Shown here piece after piece: positions 1 through 9,047 of a DNA stretch of 64,000 nt. The notes under the pieces are model-generated. The model saw only the letters and a list, made by a program, of their open reading frames with translations. It searched no databases and was not told where the DNA came from. The DNA lies in assembly GCA_026702845.1 (NCBI GenBank), contig JADCLS010000010.1, positions 1 to 64,000 of the forward strand. Reading direction: 5' to 3'. This DNA comes from Candidatus Heimdallarchaeota archaeon (GTDB lineage: Archaea; Asgardarchaeota; Heimdallarchaeia; Heimdallarchaeales; Kariarchaeaceae). Positions within the stretch are counted from its first letter, which is position 1; every line of letters starts with the position of its first letter. Position numbers and translations under genes: made by a program.

Positions 1-80
1 TTGTAAACAACTGTACTACTACGATCAACTATTTTAATCTCAAATCCACAGTTGGAACAGTGGTTTTTGTTGTGTGTCAT
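1..80 (-). CDS. N-terminus of a zinc-ribbon protein (cut by window edge)
   Basis: Reading leftward from an ATG at 78-80, the frame stays open to the window edge and encodes 26 residues starting MTHNKNHCSNCGFEIK. The CxxC pair (HCSNCG) near the start is typical of the first half of a zinc ribbon; the second half would lie outside the window. A TATA-like GATAAAAG on the minus strand at 103-110 sits about 26 bases upstream of the ATG, which suits a leaderless archaeal start. The family cannot be named from so short a piece. Confidence 0.55.
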   Translation of the reverse strand, partial: MTHNKNHCSNCGFEIKIVDRSSTVVY

Positions 81-343
81 AAATTCAACAATTACCACTA
101 CCTTTTATCTAGAATTTGCACTCATGTGCTCCTGTGCACTAGAATTTCAGATATTTACTAAATTATTCAAAAAATGAATTGAACATTTGAACTACCCAGT
201 AATTGAGTTTTGGACTAATTGAAGCGCGGGGATTACGAGATGGTGAAAATTAGCCTCAAATTGTATAATTTAGATTACAGAAAAGTTTGTGATTGCATTG
301 AAAAAATCAAAAATACAACTAATCTTAATTCATATTTCCAGCT
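81..343. other. Intergenic region with a GC-rich motif
   Basis: This gap lies between the stop of the helicase gene and the start of the partial zinc-ribbon gene, both on the minus strand. I see no convincing coding frame. It holds the presumed promoter of the zinc-ribbon gene (103-110) and a GC-rich island at 221-230 (GAAGCGCGGG) that stands out in AT-rich sequence and recurs in part at 38683-38691. Confidence 0.5.
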
Positions 344-3340
344 TTAATATGTTACAATGATCAAAGAATGCTTGCATACAGGACAAGATGTATCCTTGAC
401 CAGCCAGGTCTCAAGATGAACCTTGTGGAACCAGTATGAGCAACCAAGACACTGCACCCCATGATCAACATCTTGATAACAAATAGGACATATCTCATCA
501 TCATTCACTTCGGTTTCCATCAAGAGAATCGTATCATAGAATATACCTGCTGATTCACCGATGATCTTCCTGAGATCGTAATAAGGATTGAAGGGAATCG
601 AGCTATCGAACTCCTTGTGAATAGTTGTTGCAATAGTAGCTGCTGTTTCCCGAACATTTGAAGTATACAAATCAATTTGGTCCTGGTCAAGAGTCGTAAG
701 CAAATCACGGGATTTTGCATCACGGTACAATGAATTGATGAGTGAATTCCCGTCTTCTATGGGATTGGTCACAACTACCACTAGTTTTTTCTTCGCTCTG
801 GTCAGAGCAACATTTAATCTTCGAGGATCAGATAGAATTGGTACATTGGTAGTGGTTATAGTTGAAAAGAGAATAATATCCTTTTCTGATCCCTGGTACC
901 GATCAACCGTATCGATGGTAAAGCCAGGTAATAATGAACGCAATGTAGCAACTTGAGCTCTGAATGGTGCAATGATCCCTATCCTATCAGAGGTTATAGC
1001 AATGTCGGATTTGAGCAAATCATGCACTATGGCCACTATTATGGACACCTCAGCTCCATTCATCTGCATTACAGAACTGAAATTCGTATCTTGCAGACAA
1101 ATGACTTCATAGGGATGATTGGTGAGTAACTTGGATTGGATTTCTCCAATCGATTGTGTAGCTACCTCCTCGTTGGCAGATTGTAACTTACCATCATAAA
1201 AACTCTGATTAGGGAATTTCAGTATCTCATCATGCATTCTATACTGATATTGGAGCAGGGTGAATCTATGGTTCTGTATGCTATCAACAGATGCCAGGCG
1301 TTCAAACATACTTTTTTGCAGATTATTGATCTTAGCCTTAGATGATTTGACGATTGGTTGTAATTGTTGATGATCACCAACTAGAATCACTCGTTGTGCC
1401 CGGAGCACCGCCTTTAATGTTTCAGGCTCAGTCATCTGTGCAGCCTCATCAAGGAGTGAATAATCAAAGGAAAGAAATGAATACTGATCCTTGCCAATAG
1501 TTGAGGTAGTGGATAAGATAATTATGGGTAACTCATTTTCAATCGCACTAATATATTCTTCATGTCTATTTTCTATTAGATAGGGATGAAGCTCATCGAA
1601 TACTGATTGTTTTCTACCCATTCGGATGAAGGGAATATCTGCCTCCTTCAATCCCATACCCACATTATCCACAGCCATATTGGTGTATGCAGAAACTAGT
1701 ATTTTCTTCCCTCTGTTGAAGAGCTGATTCACTATTTCAACTATCACACTTGTTTTGCCAGTACCTGCAGGACCTTGTATGAGATAGATGTCATCTGTAG
1801 AAATAGCATGTCTTATTGCTTCCAGTTGCATTACATTGTAGTTTGGTTTGAGTAATCTAGTGAGGTTTATTGTATTAGATAGTGGTGATGTAATCATTTT
1901 AGGGTTGATAATACTACTGCTTAATTTTGATGGTATTCTTGATACTGCATCAATTAGCTGGTAAACTGATTTTCTGCCGCTTCGATAATTCGCTGTTGTT
2001 CCTGAAGCAACAATAATGATATGATTAGGCAATATATTTGAAGATATTAACTGAATTACATTGGCTTCAATAGATTTGATGATGGCAAGAAAATTTAGGG
2101 TTACTAGATCATGACGATCCTCAATATCATAAACCTGAACCAGATCCCCTCTTCTGAACCTATTCAGAGGTGAATCAAATGAATAACTGATTTCAAAATC
2201 TCCATTATTAAATTCCTCATTCAGTTTCTTTGTTGTAGCAAGAGCATACCCTCTTTGTACCAATTTATCTGCATAGGTATCTGATTTACCTACATTTGCC
2301 ATCATACCCTGAGAGAGAATTTCTTCAAGCTCCTCCTCATATAATGCGTCGCTAAAATTTCTGAAATATGTACGATGTGTATCCTCCCATCGCTTCTTCA
2401 AACAGCTTGTTTGATGCACACAACCCTCACATGGGGGATCATCACGCAAACCTGCACATAATGAGGCACAACCATCCTTAACAAAACAATATTTACATGC
2501 ACTAGTCTCCTGACCCTGTTTAATGTCAGGTACAACCTGATTGCTCAAAACTAGATAAGCCCAATTACGTGCCACTATCCAACTGCTTGTCGGTATGGTA
2601 TACGGTTTTTTGGGTACCAATTTACGATCACTGACATAATAGATCAATCCATTATAATCACCCCTATCTTCCATCATGGCTTGATAGATGGTAATCTGCG
2701 TATTGTGTGTATCATAGGGATTGGAATGAGGAATCTTGCTGGATTTCAGCTCAATGATATTACTCCTTATCAGACCATCAAATTTACCGTTAATTCCCAG
2801 TTTCCATGATTGACAATCCTGCTCTGTTATACCCTCAAGTTGCAGTAGGCGATCAAATACTCTACCATTCTCATCTAGATAGGTTTGCATTTCATCTTCA
2901 TCTAAATGGAGACTGACAAATTCTGGTTGATATTTATCCATGGTGAGTGTGACCCGATCCTCATGTGATAACTCATCGTTTACAATTTTATATGAGAATA
3001 GCTGATGTAGACAATTTCCTTCCATCATTCTCTTTTGCATGTTAGGTGGTATAACGTCACTAGCTCCGGATGAGGATACATAGACTTTACGTACACAACT
3101 CAAGCTATCTGCTATCGAGGTGGTTGCTACCTGAAAATTAGGATTAAGGATCAATTTACCTTTGTGATCTATGATTCCATACTTAGAGGATACAAATAGC
3201 AAATCCAGAGTATTGATATACTCAATAAACACTTCCCATGGTTCATAGAGATAAAAGGTAAAATCCTGTCCACTCCTATCACTTCCTGTGATTGTTTTGT
3301 TTTCTTTGTCCACTTTTTGGACAAGAATGAAGTGATCCAT
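344..3340 (-). CDS. Dna2-like Fe-S nuclease / SF1 helicase with C-terminal RING finger
   Basis: This 998-residue protein joins three modules. Residues ~80-315 look like a Cas4/Dna2-type PD-(D/E)xK nuclease: D188, E197 and K199 (IELKSSK), a QxxxY motif at Q215-Y219, an early C82 and a cysteine cluster at C282, C285, C291, C295, C304, C307 and C313 suited to an Fe-S cluster. Residues ~500-870 form an SF1B (Upf1/Dna2-like) helicase: Walker A GPAGTGKT at 523-530, DEAA at 631-634, GDHQQLQP near 655-662, VDRYQGSEKD at 812-821 and RRLNVALTRAK at 840-850. The last 48 residues form a RING-like finger with C951, C954, C964, C967, H972, H975, C986 and C989. The family processes DNA flaps and broken ends. 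The RING is not part of normal Dna2 and suggests a link to ubiquitin-like modification. Nuclease and helicase assignments are firm; the biological role is inferred. Confidence 0.9.
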   Translation of the reverse strand: MDHFILVQKVDKENKTITGSDRSGQDFTFYLYEPWEVFIEYINTLDLLFVSSKYGIIDHKGKLILNPNFQVATTSIADSLSCVRKVYVSSSGASDVIPPNMQKRMMEGNCLHQLFSYKIVNDELSHEDRVTLTMDKYQPEFVSLHLDEDEMQTYLDENGRVFDRLLQLEGITEQDCQSWKLGINGKFDGLIRSNIIELKSSKIPHSNPYDTHNTQITIYQAMMEDRGDYNGLIYYVSDRKLVPKKPYTIPTSSWIVARNWAYLVLSNQVVPDIKQGQETSACKYCFVKDGCASLCAGLRDDPPCEGCVHQTSCLKKRWEDTHRTYFRNFSDALYEEELEEILSQGMMANVGKSDTYADKLVQRGYALATTKKLNEEFNNGDFEISYSFDSPLNRFRRGDLVQVYDIEDRHDLVTLNFLAIIKSIEANVIQLISSNILPNHIIIVASGTTANYRSGRKSVYQLIDAVSRIPSKLSSSIINPKMITSPLSNTINLTRLLKPNYNVMQLEAIRHAISTDDIYLIQGPAGTGKTSVIVEIVNQLFNRGKKILVSAYTNMAVDNVGMGLKEADIPFIRMGRKQSVFDELHPYLIENRHEEYISAIENELPIIILSTTSTIGKDQYSFLSFDYSLLDEAAQMTEPETLKAVLRAQRVILVGDHQQLQPIVKSSKAKINNLQKSMFERLASVDSIQNHRFTLLQYQYRMHDEILKFPNQSFYDGKLQSANEEVATQSIGEIQSKLLTNHPYEVICLQDTNFSSVMQMNGAEVSIIVAIVHDLLKSDIAITSDRIGIIAPFRAQVATLRSLLPGFTIDTVDRYQGSEKDIILFSTITTTNVPILSDPRRLNVALTRAKKKLVVVVTNPIEDGNSLINSLYRDAKSRDLLTTLDQDQIDLYTSNVRETAATIATTIHKEFDSSIPFNPYYDLRKIIGESAGIFYDTILLMETEVNDDEICPICYQDVDHGVQCLGCSYWFHKVHLETWLVKDTSCPVCKHSLIIVTY

Positions 3341-3390
3341 ATCATCAAGTTTCTACTGGTGTTATATGAAGTACAGTATGATTGAATGGA

Positions 3391-4242
3391 TTATTTTAAG
3401 ACATAATCAGTTGAGCTAACTGATAGAGTATCTGAAAAGTGTAGTGTAATAAACCCATGTGCATTGCAATCCATGATATAATCAAATCCCTTTGGAAAAC
3501 TAAGATCTAGAGTACCAAAACCGATTGTTTGCACGGATTGGTTGATGAATTTTTCTTGTACTAAATTTCTTATTGATGTGTGTCCTCCATGGATGGAGTG
3601 AACACGACCCTCTACAATCTCAAACCGAATTGGGGATTGAATCGAAAGATAATCTGCACCAATTTTAATTGAAGTATTTATCTCAAATATACCTGCAAGA
3701 GAATCAGGGGTGATCAGAACTTGACCTCCAGGAAAAGCATAATACATGGATGGTTCACTTTGTCGTATGCCTAGCTGATAATGCAATATTGATGAGTTAT
3801 CAGTCTGAATAATTGAATTCCGCCTCAATTCCCATCTGAGATCTTCCTGAATACTCCATATTGTAGAGTAATCAATATGTGATAATCTGAGCAGATGTTC
3901 ACGACGTAATTGAGCAGAAATAATGAGAAATGTGGGTTGAATGGAAATTTGTTGTATTAGATCAAAAAGGAGATTGAATGATTCATAATTGGGATTATTT
4001 GTGGATATACAGGTGATGATTAGATTACTTTCATCCAGAAGCTCAAAACTTCTACGCATATCCTGAATATCTTCAGATTCAAATTGCCAAGTATCTGCAA
4101 AGGATATGGGAATATTACTATTAATAAAAAAATCCAATAATGGATCAGTGATATGTTCCTGGTAAGAATCTGTATAGAGTAACACTCTGTGTATTTCCTG
4201 AAGATCTAGATGGGAGAAGTACTCTTGCCAGAGTGATTGCAT
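3391..4242 (-). CDS. Uncharacterised protein distantly resembling M29 aminopeptidase/NicX fold
   Basis: 283 residues, starting 51 bases upstream of the helicase on the same strand, so the two may be co-transcribed. The middle and C-terminal parts recall thermophilic M29 metallopeptidases: AFPGGQVLITP resembles the family's PGGEVF(T/I)AP, followed by a region with IGFGTLDLSFPKG resembling the GEFGIGxNP segment. Several metal-binding acidic and histidine positions expected of M29 are not obvious, so it may be inactive or belong to the related NicX-like group. Assignment is by motif order only. Confidence 0.4.
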   Translation of the reverse strand: MQSLWQEYFSHLDLQEIHRVLLYTDSYQEHITDPLLDFFINSNIPISFADTWQFESEDIQDMRRSFELLDESNLIITCISTNNPNYESFNLLFDLIQQISIQPTFLIISAQLRREHLLRLSHIDYSTIWSIQEDLRWELRRNSIIQTDNSSILHYQLGIRQSEPSMYYAFPGGQVLITPDSLAGIFEINTSIKIGADYLSIQSPIRFEIVEGRVHSIHGGHTSIRNLVQEKFINQSVQTIGFGTLDLSFPKGFDYIMDCNAHGFITLHFSDTLSVSSTDYVLK

Positions 4243-4431
4243 AAATCAACATCAATTTCTTGATATTGATTAATTCTCAGTTGTATTCCCATGTGCTTGA
4301 ACAGAATCGAGCAGTATCTTCAGTTGAACAGTGGAAAATCAGATTTAGTATACGAATTTCAAAATGTAAAAATTTTAGAGATTCAAATGATCAGATTGAT
4401 GATTTTAGGTGAAGAGACTTTGTTTTTACCT

Positions 4432-4445
4432 ACCTATAGATAGGT
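4432..4445. promoter_or_regulatory. Perfect palindrome upstream of the ETF genes (possible operator)
   Basis: ACCTAT-AG-ATAGGT has perfect 6-bp arms with a 2-bp centre. It lies about 80 bases upstream of the likely ETF beta start, preceded by a further direct ACCT. A symmetric site in front of an acyl-CoA oxidation cluster would suit a dimeric regulator. No regulator gene is adjacent, so the role is inferred. Confidence 0.35.
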
Positions 4446-4526
4446 GTAATGTTTGACATTAGGATGATTCTATTATACCATTGTGTCTACAACATTTTTT
4501 TAAAAAAGAAATTCATGGTGAGAATT

Positions 4527-5291
4527 ATGAAAATCGTAACACTTCTGAAGGTGACACCAGACACTGAAACGAAATTTCAACTGAATGGTGACGGTACTGA
4601 TGTGGCGGAAGATGCTTCAATAGAATGGATCATCGGCCCGTATGACGAATACGGCGTTGAAGAAGCCATAAAAATCAAGGAGAATTTTGGTGGTGAAGTA
4701 ATCAGCATTACCATTGGTAAAGGTGTCGAAGAGAAGAGCATCCGTAAGGCTATGGCAATGGGAGTTGACTCCGGCATTCTTGTGAATAATAAGGAATTAC
4801 TTGAGAGCGACCCCTTATCCATTGCTAAGGCTCTAAAAGCTCTGATCGAACCACTCAATCCGGATATTATCTTTTGTGGTAAACAGGCCACAGATAGCAG
4901 TGATAGCTTTATTGGGCCTGCGATAGCAGCCTTGATGAATATCCCCGTCATCACTGAGATCAATACTCTTGAGGTTACAGAGAATGGTGTAGTTGCCACT
5001 AGGGATGCAGCTGGACGTAAGGAGAAGTTTGAGAGCAAATTCCCTGTGGTTCTCACGGCAGATAAGGGTTTGAATGAGCCTAGATATCCCAAATTACCCA
5101 TGATCATGAAGGCTAAGAAAAAACCACTTGATATCAAGGATTCCGCAGGCACCGATATTCGCAAGAATGTTGTTCAAACAGTAGCTGCCTTCCCACCTGA
5201 AAAAGGATCAGGTATGAAAATTACTGGAACACCTGACGAGTTAGTTGAGAAGCTAGTAGATGGTCTAAAAAACAAGGAGAAACTTATTTAG
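4527..5291 (+). CDS. etfB: Electron transfer flavoprotein beta subunit
   Basis: 254 residues from the ATG at 4527, starting MKIVTLLKVTPD. In-frame starts exist at 4449 and 4515, but the family begins at MKI and a GGTGAG sits a few bases before 4527. ETF beta binds AMP and pairs with ETF alpha to carry electrons from acyl-CoA dehydrogenases to the respiratory chain. The family region around GKQATDSSDSFIGPAIAALM and the C-terminal MKAKKKPLD segment are present. The alpha gene follows after 8 bases, then an acyl-CoA dehydrogenase, which sets the role. It lacks the extra cysteines of quinone-linked ETF dehydrogenases. Confidence 0.93.
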   Translation: MKIVTLLKVTPDTETKFQLNGDGTDVAEDASIEWIIGPYDEYGVEEAIKIKENFGGEVISITIGKGVEEKSIRKAMAMGVDSGILVNNKELLESDPLSIAKALKALIEPLNPDIIFCGKQATDSSDSFIGPAIAALMNIPVITEINTLEVTENGVVATRDAAGRKEKFESKFPVVLTADKGLNEPRYPKLPMIMKAKKKPLDIKDSAGTDIRKNVVQTVAAFPPEKGSGMKITGTPDELVEKLVDGLKNKEKLI

Positions 5292-5299
5292 GAGGAATT
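5284..5299 (+). promoter_or_regulatory. Strong Shine-Dalgarno before etfA
   Basis: AGGAGGA lies about 5 bases before the ATG of etfA and overlaps the end of etfB. It marks translation of an internal operon gene with a leader-type start, unlike the many apparently leaderless genes in this window. Confidence 0.6.
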
Positions 5300-6244
5300 A
5301 TGATGAGTATAGCAGTATTTTTAGAAACTTACGAAGGTAATATGGTAAAAGCAGCCAAGGAGGCCATCACAGTAGCTAAGAAATTAGGTGACGATGTAGT
5401 TGGTATAATCATAGATAATAACGTTGATGGTGCTGTAGAGATTGCAGGATCTCTTGGTGTGAGCAAGGTTAAAGTTGCTGCCGGGATCAATTTATACCAT
5501 CCTGCGATGTATGCAAGATTAATCACCAATGCAGCCAAAGATGCAGATATAATAGTATTTCCAGCAACGGTGTGGGGTAAAGAAGTTGCACCACAGGTAT
5601 GTGTGAAACTTGATGCTACACCGGTGTCAGATATAATTGAGGTCCTGGATACTTCCACATTTAAACGTTCACTACATGGTAACAAAATTCATGCCACTGT
5701 GAAAACTGAAGGTAAATTAGTGCTAACTGTTCGAGCAGGAGTATTTGATGTACCAGAAGAAGTCGGAGCTGCAGCCACCAAGGAGGAGATCAGTGCTGAG
5801 AGTGTAGATGGAGATACATTATTCAAACTAGCAGAAGTACTAGCCTCAGCCAGTGGAAAAGTTGAACTAACTGAGGCAGATATAATCGTTTCAGGAGGAA
5901 GAGGATTAGCTGAATCTGCTAATTTTACCCTCATAGAGGCTCTTGCCAATGAATTAGGTGCTGCAGTTGGTGCATCTAGGGCAGTAGTTGATGCAGGTTG
6001 GAGACCACACAGTGATCAGGTTGGTCAGACAGGAAAATTTGTATCTCCAAAACTCTATATAGCTGTGGGCATTTCTGGAGCGATACAGCATTTGGCGGGA
6101 ATGTCAACTTCAGATATTATAGTAGCGATCAATAAAGATGAGGAAGCACCAATTTTCAAAGTTGCAGACTATGGTTTGGTGGGTGATCTCTTCGATGTCA
6201 TGCCAAAATTAACCGAAGCTGTTAAAGCTGCCAAAAGTGCCTAA
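5300..6244 (+). CDS. etfA: Electron transfer flavoprotein alpha subunit
   Basis: 314 residues. The C-terminal FAD-binding domain is complete: SGGRG at 198-202, [11 protein letters not shown] at 224-234, QVGQTGK at 240-246, [12 protein letters not shown] at 257-268 and INKD at 277-280, which is the ETF alpha signature. With ETF beta it takes electrons from acyl-CoA dehydrogenase. The gene sits 8 bases after etfB with a strong ribosome binding site. Two ATG codons in tandem start the frame. Length and motif order are normal; no truncation seen. Confidence 0.95.
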   Translation: MMSIAVFLETYEGNMVKAAKEAITVAKKLGDDVVGIIIDNNVDGAVEIAGSLGVSKVKVAAGINLYHPAMYARLITNAAKDADIIVFPATVWGKEVAPQVCVKLDATPVSDIIEVLDTSTFKRSLHGNKIHATVKTEGKLVLTVRAGVFDVPEEVGAAATKEEISAESVDGDTLFKLAEVLASASGKVELTEADIIVSGGRGLAESANFTLIEALANELGAAVGASRAVVDAGWRPHSDQVGQTGKFVSPKLYIAVGISGAIQHLAGMSTSDIIVAINKDEEAPIFKVADYGLVGDLFDVMPKLTEAVKAAKSA

Positions 6245-6356
6245 AATTAGTCAATTTTTCACCACATAACAAAAATGAACATGGATTAGAAAAAAAAATA
6301 TCATAGAAAAGGCAAATATCATAGATTGTAAATATTAAAAGAAAAATTAGCGTTCA

Positions 6357-7559
6357 ATGATAAGCTTTGAACTATCTGAGGAACAAAAGATTCTAAGAGA
6401 ATCGGCTAGAGATTTCGCTGCTTCACTGGCACCAAAAATCCCTGAACTTGATGCTAAACAGGAATTCGATCCAACTGTATTACCCAAAATGGGTGAGATG
6501 GGTCTACTGGGCGTATCTATCCCCACCAAATATGGTGGCTCTGGTATGGATTACATCTCTACTGCTATTGTTTCTGAAGAGATGGAATATGTCGATGCTG
6601 CTCTACGAGTGATTATTTCGGTCCATAATGGTTTGAATTCCCTTTCTATCTATCAATGGGGAACTGAGGAGCAAAAAGAAAAATATCTCGTACCTCAAGC
6701 TGAGGGAAAACGTATTGCAACGTTTGGTCTGACTGAACCCAATGCTGGTTCTGATGTAGTAGCCATGGAATCATCAGCAAAAGAGGATGGTGATTATTAT
6801 ATTTTAAATGGTTCAAAGATGTGGATTTCCTTGGCAGATGTAGCTGATAACTTCCTTGTTTTTGCAAAGACACAACAAAATGTAGGTCATAAGGGTGTTA
6901 CTGCATTCCTAATTGAGAGAGAGATGAAGGGACTATCATCTGGTACAATCCATGATAAATTAGGTGTGAGATCTGGAAATACAGGATACTTAAATTTCGA
7001 TGATATTGCAGTCCCCAAGGAAAATATACTGGGACAAGTTGGAGAGGGATTCAAGATAGCCATGTCTTCCCTTGATAATGGTCGATATACTGTTGCTGCT
7101 GGTGCTCTTGGTTGTGCCAAGGCATCAAGAGATGCATCTGTCAAATATGCTCATGAGAGAAAGACATTTGGTAAGGAAATTGGAGAACATCAACTGGTTC
7201 AGCGATTACTAGCCAATATGCAACAAGGTATCGATGCATCAGAATTATTGATCTGGAAAGCAGGTTGGATGAAAAATATGGGTATCAGAAATACACGAGA
7301 GACAGCTATGGCAAAGTGGATGGCCACGAATGTTGCCTTCCAATCAGCAGATGATGCAATTCAAATTCATGGTGCATATGGATTTGCAGGTGGTCCTGAT
7401 GGATATCCAGTGGAACGATTCATGAGAAATGCACGTGGTGCTAGAATTTATGAAGGATCTGATCAGATTCAGGAGATCATGCAAGGTAGCTATGTCATGG
7501 GCTATCGGGTGGATAAACCATTAAGAAAAGAATTACCCAAATGGGAACCTGAGGAATAA
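6357..7559 (+). CDS. Acyl-CoA dehydrogenase
   Basis: 400 residues of the FAD-dependent acyl-CoA dehydrogenase family, catalysing alpha,beta-desaturation of an acyl-CoA. The sequence shows the FAD/substrate segment TFGLTEPNAGSDV, the middle segment KMWISLADVADN, a central RKTFGKEIGEHQLVQ helix and the C-terminal IYEGSDQIQEIMQG, where E366 occupies the usual catalytic base position of short-chain members (glutaryl, butyryl, short-branched types). It directly follows etfBA with a 112-base gap holding an A/T-rich possible promoter (TAAATATTAAAAG). Chain-length preference cannot be read off. The nearby IcmF gene suggests short or branched acyl substrates. Confidence 0.95.
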   Translation: MISFELSEEQKILRESARDFAASLAPKIPELDAKQEFDPTVLPKMGEMGLLGVSIPTKYGGSGMDYISTAIVSEEMEYVDAALRVIISVHNGLNSLSIYQWGTEEQKEKYLVPQAEGKRIATFGLTEPNAGSDVVAMESSAKEDGDYYILNGSKMWISLADVADNFLVFAKTQQNVGHKGVTAFLIEREMKGLSSGTIHDKLGVRSGNTGYLNFDDIAVPKENILGQVGEGFKIAMSSLDNGRYTVAAGALGCAKASRDASVKYAHERKTFGKEIGEHQLVQRLLANMQQGIDASELLIWKAGWMKNMGIRNTRETAMAKWMATNVAFQSADDAIQIHGAYGFAGGPDGYPVERFMRNARGARIYEGSDQIQEIMQGSYVMGYRVDKPLRKELPKWEPEE

Positions 7560-7594
7560 ATAAAACTTTAATCTAGTAATTACCAATTAACCTG

Positions 7595-7978
7595 ATGAGA
7601 ATTAAGAACGAATATCAATATTTATTCAAAGGAAAACATTTTGCACATATAGCAAGCATCAACCCTGATGGATCACCCCAGGTAACACCAGTTTGGGTCG
7701 ATCTTAAGGATGATCTAGTACTCATAAATACTGCAAAGGGAAGAAAAAAAGATAGGAATCTGCAGCTAAATAGCCCTGTTGCATTATCAATACAAGATAG
7801 TAATGATCCGTACAAGTATATCAGCATTCAGGGAATTGTGGTTGATAGAATATTAAAAAATGCAGAAACACACATCATTAACCTAGCACAGAGGTATTTT
7901 GGTCGAGATTTCAAACGAGCAGAGGATGAGGTCAGAATAATCATTGCTATCGAACCAAAGTATATCCATTATGGATAA
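7595..7978 (+). CDS. PPOX-class FMN/F420-binding oxidoreductase
   Basis: 127 residues with the split-barrel pattern of the pyridoxamine-phosphate-oxidase-like superfamily: FAHIASINPDGSPQVTPVW at the N-terminus, an INTAKGRKKDRNL segment and VALSIQDSNDPYKYISIQG. This form is common in archaea and actinobacteria, where F420-dependent reductases are known. It starts 35 bases after the acyl-CoA dehydrogenase and probably belongs to the same transcript. Its last bases overlap the 3' end of the convergent rtcA. Cofactor and substrate are unknown. Confidence 0.75.
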   Translation: MRIKNEYQYLFKGKHFAHIASINPDGSPQVTPVWVDLKDDLVLINTAKGRKKDRNLQLNSPVALSIQDSNDPYKYISIQGIVVDRILKNAETHIINLAQRYFGRDFKRAEDEVRIIIAIEPKYIHYG

Positions 7979-8985
7979 GAAAGCATTACTGAATTATCTA
8001 ATTCCTTGATGTTAATGCTACGATTAAGTACCTGCTTGATGATTGCAATATTGGTCAATACGTGATCGGTAATTTTAGGAATGGTGTAGGATCCACTGGC
8101 TATTACCAATGGTACAAGCAATTGATCCGCCATGTATTCATCTACCGCTGCCTGCTCATTCAACAGTTGTTTCAGTTGATTTGCCAGAATATTACCAATC
8201 TTCTCCGATCGAAGGTTAGGCTTACCGAGTACACTGGTTCCTTTGATAGTATCTTGATAAAAACAAAAGGCAGAAAGACAGGTTCCAGAGCCAACACTAT
8301 TCACATACTCTATCTGAGTATTTGCATGATCTGGAAATGCTGCAGAGAATCCTCTAATTTCACGTTCAGCCACTTCTGATTTTGCAAGTGACGTAGAAGT
8401 TAATGAACGCACCAAGATCTGAATCAAAGGTGATACTTGAAATTCGAATTTTTTTATTCCAGTGTTCCTCACGTTTATAGAACCCTTAGCCCCTCCTTTG
8501 GGATAGAAACCATGTTGGTGAATATCAATATCTATCTGGATCCCAATTTTAGATAATAATGGTTGTAGAACTAATTGACAATAATCAAGGGTGGGGCTCC
8601 ATTCTGTAAAAGTTCCTCCACCTGTAAAAGAAAAGGACAGATCCTGATTATTAGCAATTGCATAATTGATGGCGATTTGAAGGATAAGTGACACGGATGC
8701 AGCTGTATTAATATTCAGATTTGCATGTTCTGACACCTTTTCTCCCTTTAGCAATTTAATCTCTGTAGATCCAATATCACCTCCCTGTAAAGAATAACCA
8801 GAAATTGAAGAGATCAACTGTAATCCAAGTAGATGCTGTGTTCTCAATCCAGGTTTACTTCGATTTGCCCGAATATTATATACCTTGATATCTTCATCAA
8901 GAGAAATTGCAAGAGGTATGGCAACTCTTAATACAGATCCTCCCCCTATAGCACCATCTATACTGATCATAATGTAGATAGTCAT
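7969..8985 (-). CDS. rtcA: RNA 3'-terminal phosphate cyclase
   Basis: Up to 338 residues; a second ATG five codons in is an equally good start because the family pattern begins at ISIDGAIGGG. RtcA converts RNA 3'-phosphate to a 2',3'-cyclic phosphate through an adenylated histidine. Visible signatures are DGAIGGGSVLR near residues 10-20 (family DGxxGEGGGQxLR, here shortened), RANRSKPGLRTQH, PKGGAKG, and the likely adenylated H308 in KITDHVLTN. The shortened N-terminal glycine motif is a deviation. Archaeal RtcA proteins are of similar length. Confidence 0.85.
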   Translation of the reverse strand: MTIYIMISIDGAIGGGSVLRVAIPLAISLDEDIKVYNIRANRSKPGLRTQHLLGLQLISSISGYSLQGGDIGSTEIKLLKGEKVSEHANLNINTAASVSLILQIAINYAIANNQDLSFSFTGGGTFTEWSPTLDYCQLVLQPLLSKIGIQIDIDIHQHGFYPKGGAKGSINVRNTGIKKFEFQVSPLIQILVRSLTSTSLAKSEVAEREIRGFSAAFPDHANTQIEYVNSVGSGTCLSAFCFYQDTIKGTSVLGKPNLRSEKIGNILANQLKQLLNEQAAVDEYMADQLLVPLVIASGSYTIPKITDHVLTNIAIIKQVLNRSINIKELDNSVMLSYP

Positions 8986-9047
8986 GTAAAATATGTATAA
9001 GTATCTATTGTAAACGTGTATTTATGAATTAACTAGTATTAGGAGAT

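Noticed and set aside
4577..5164. Minus-strand ORF within etfB
   Set aside because: Antisense shadow of the conserved ETF beta gene.
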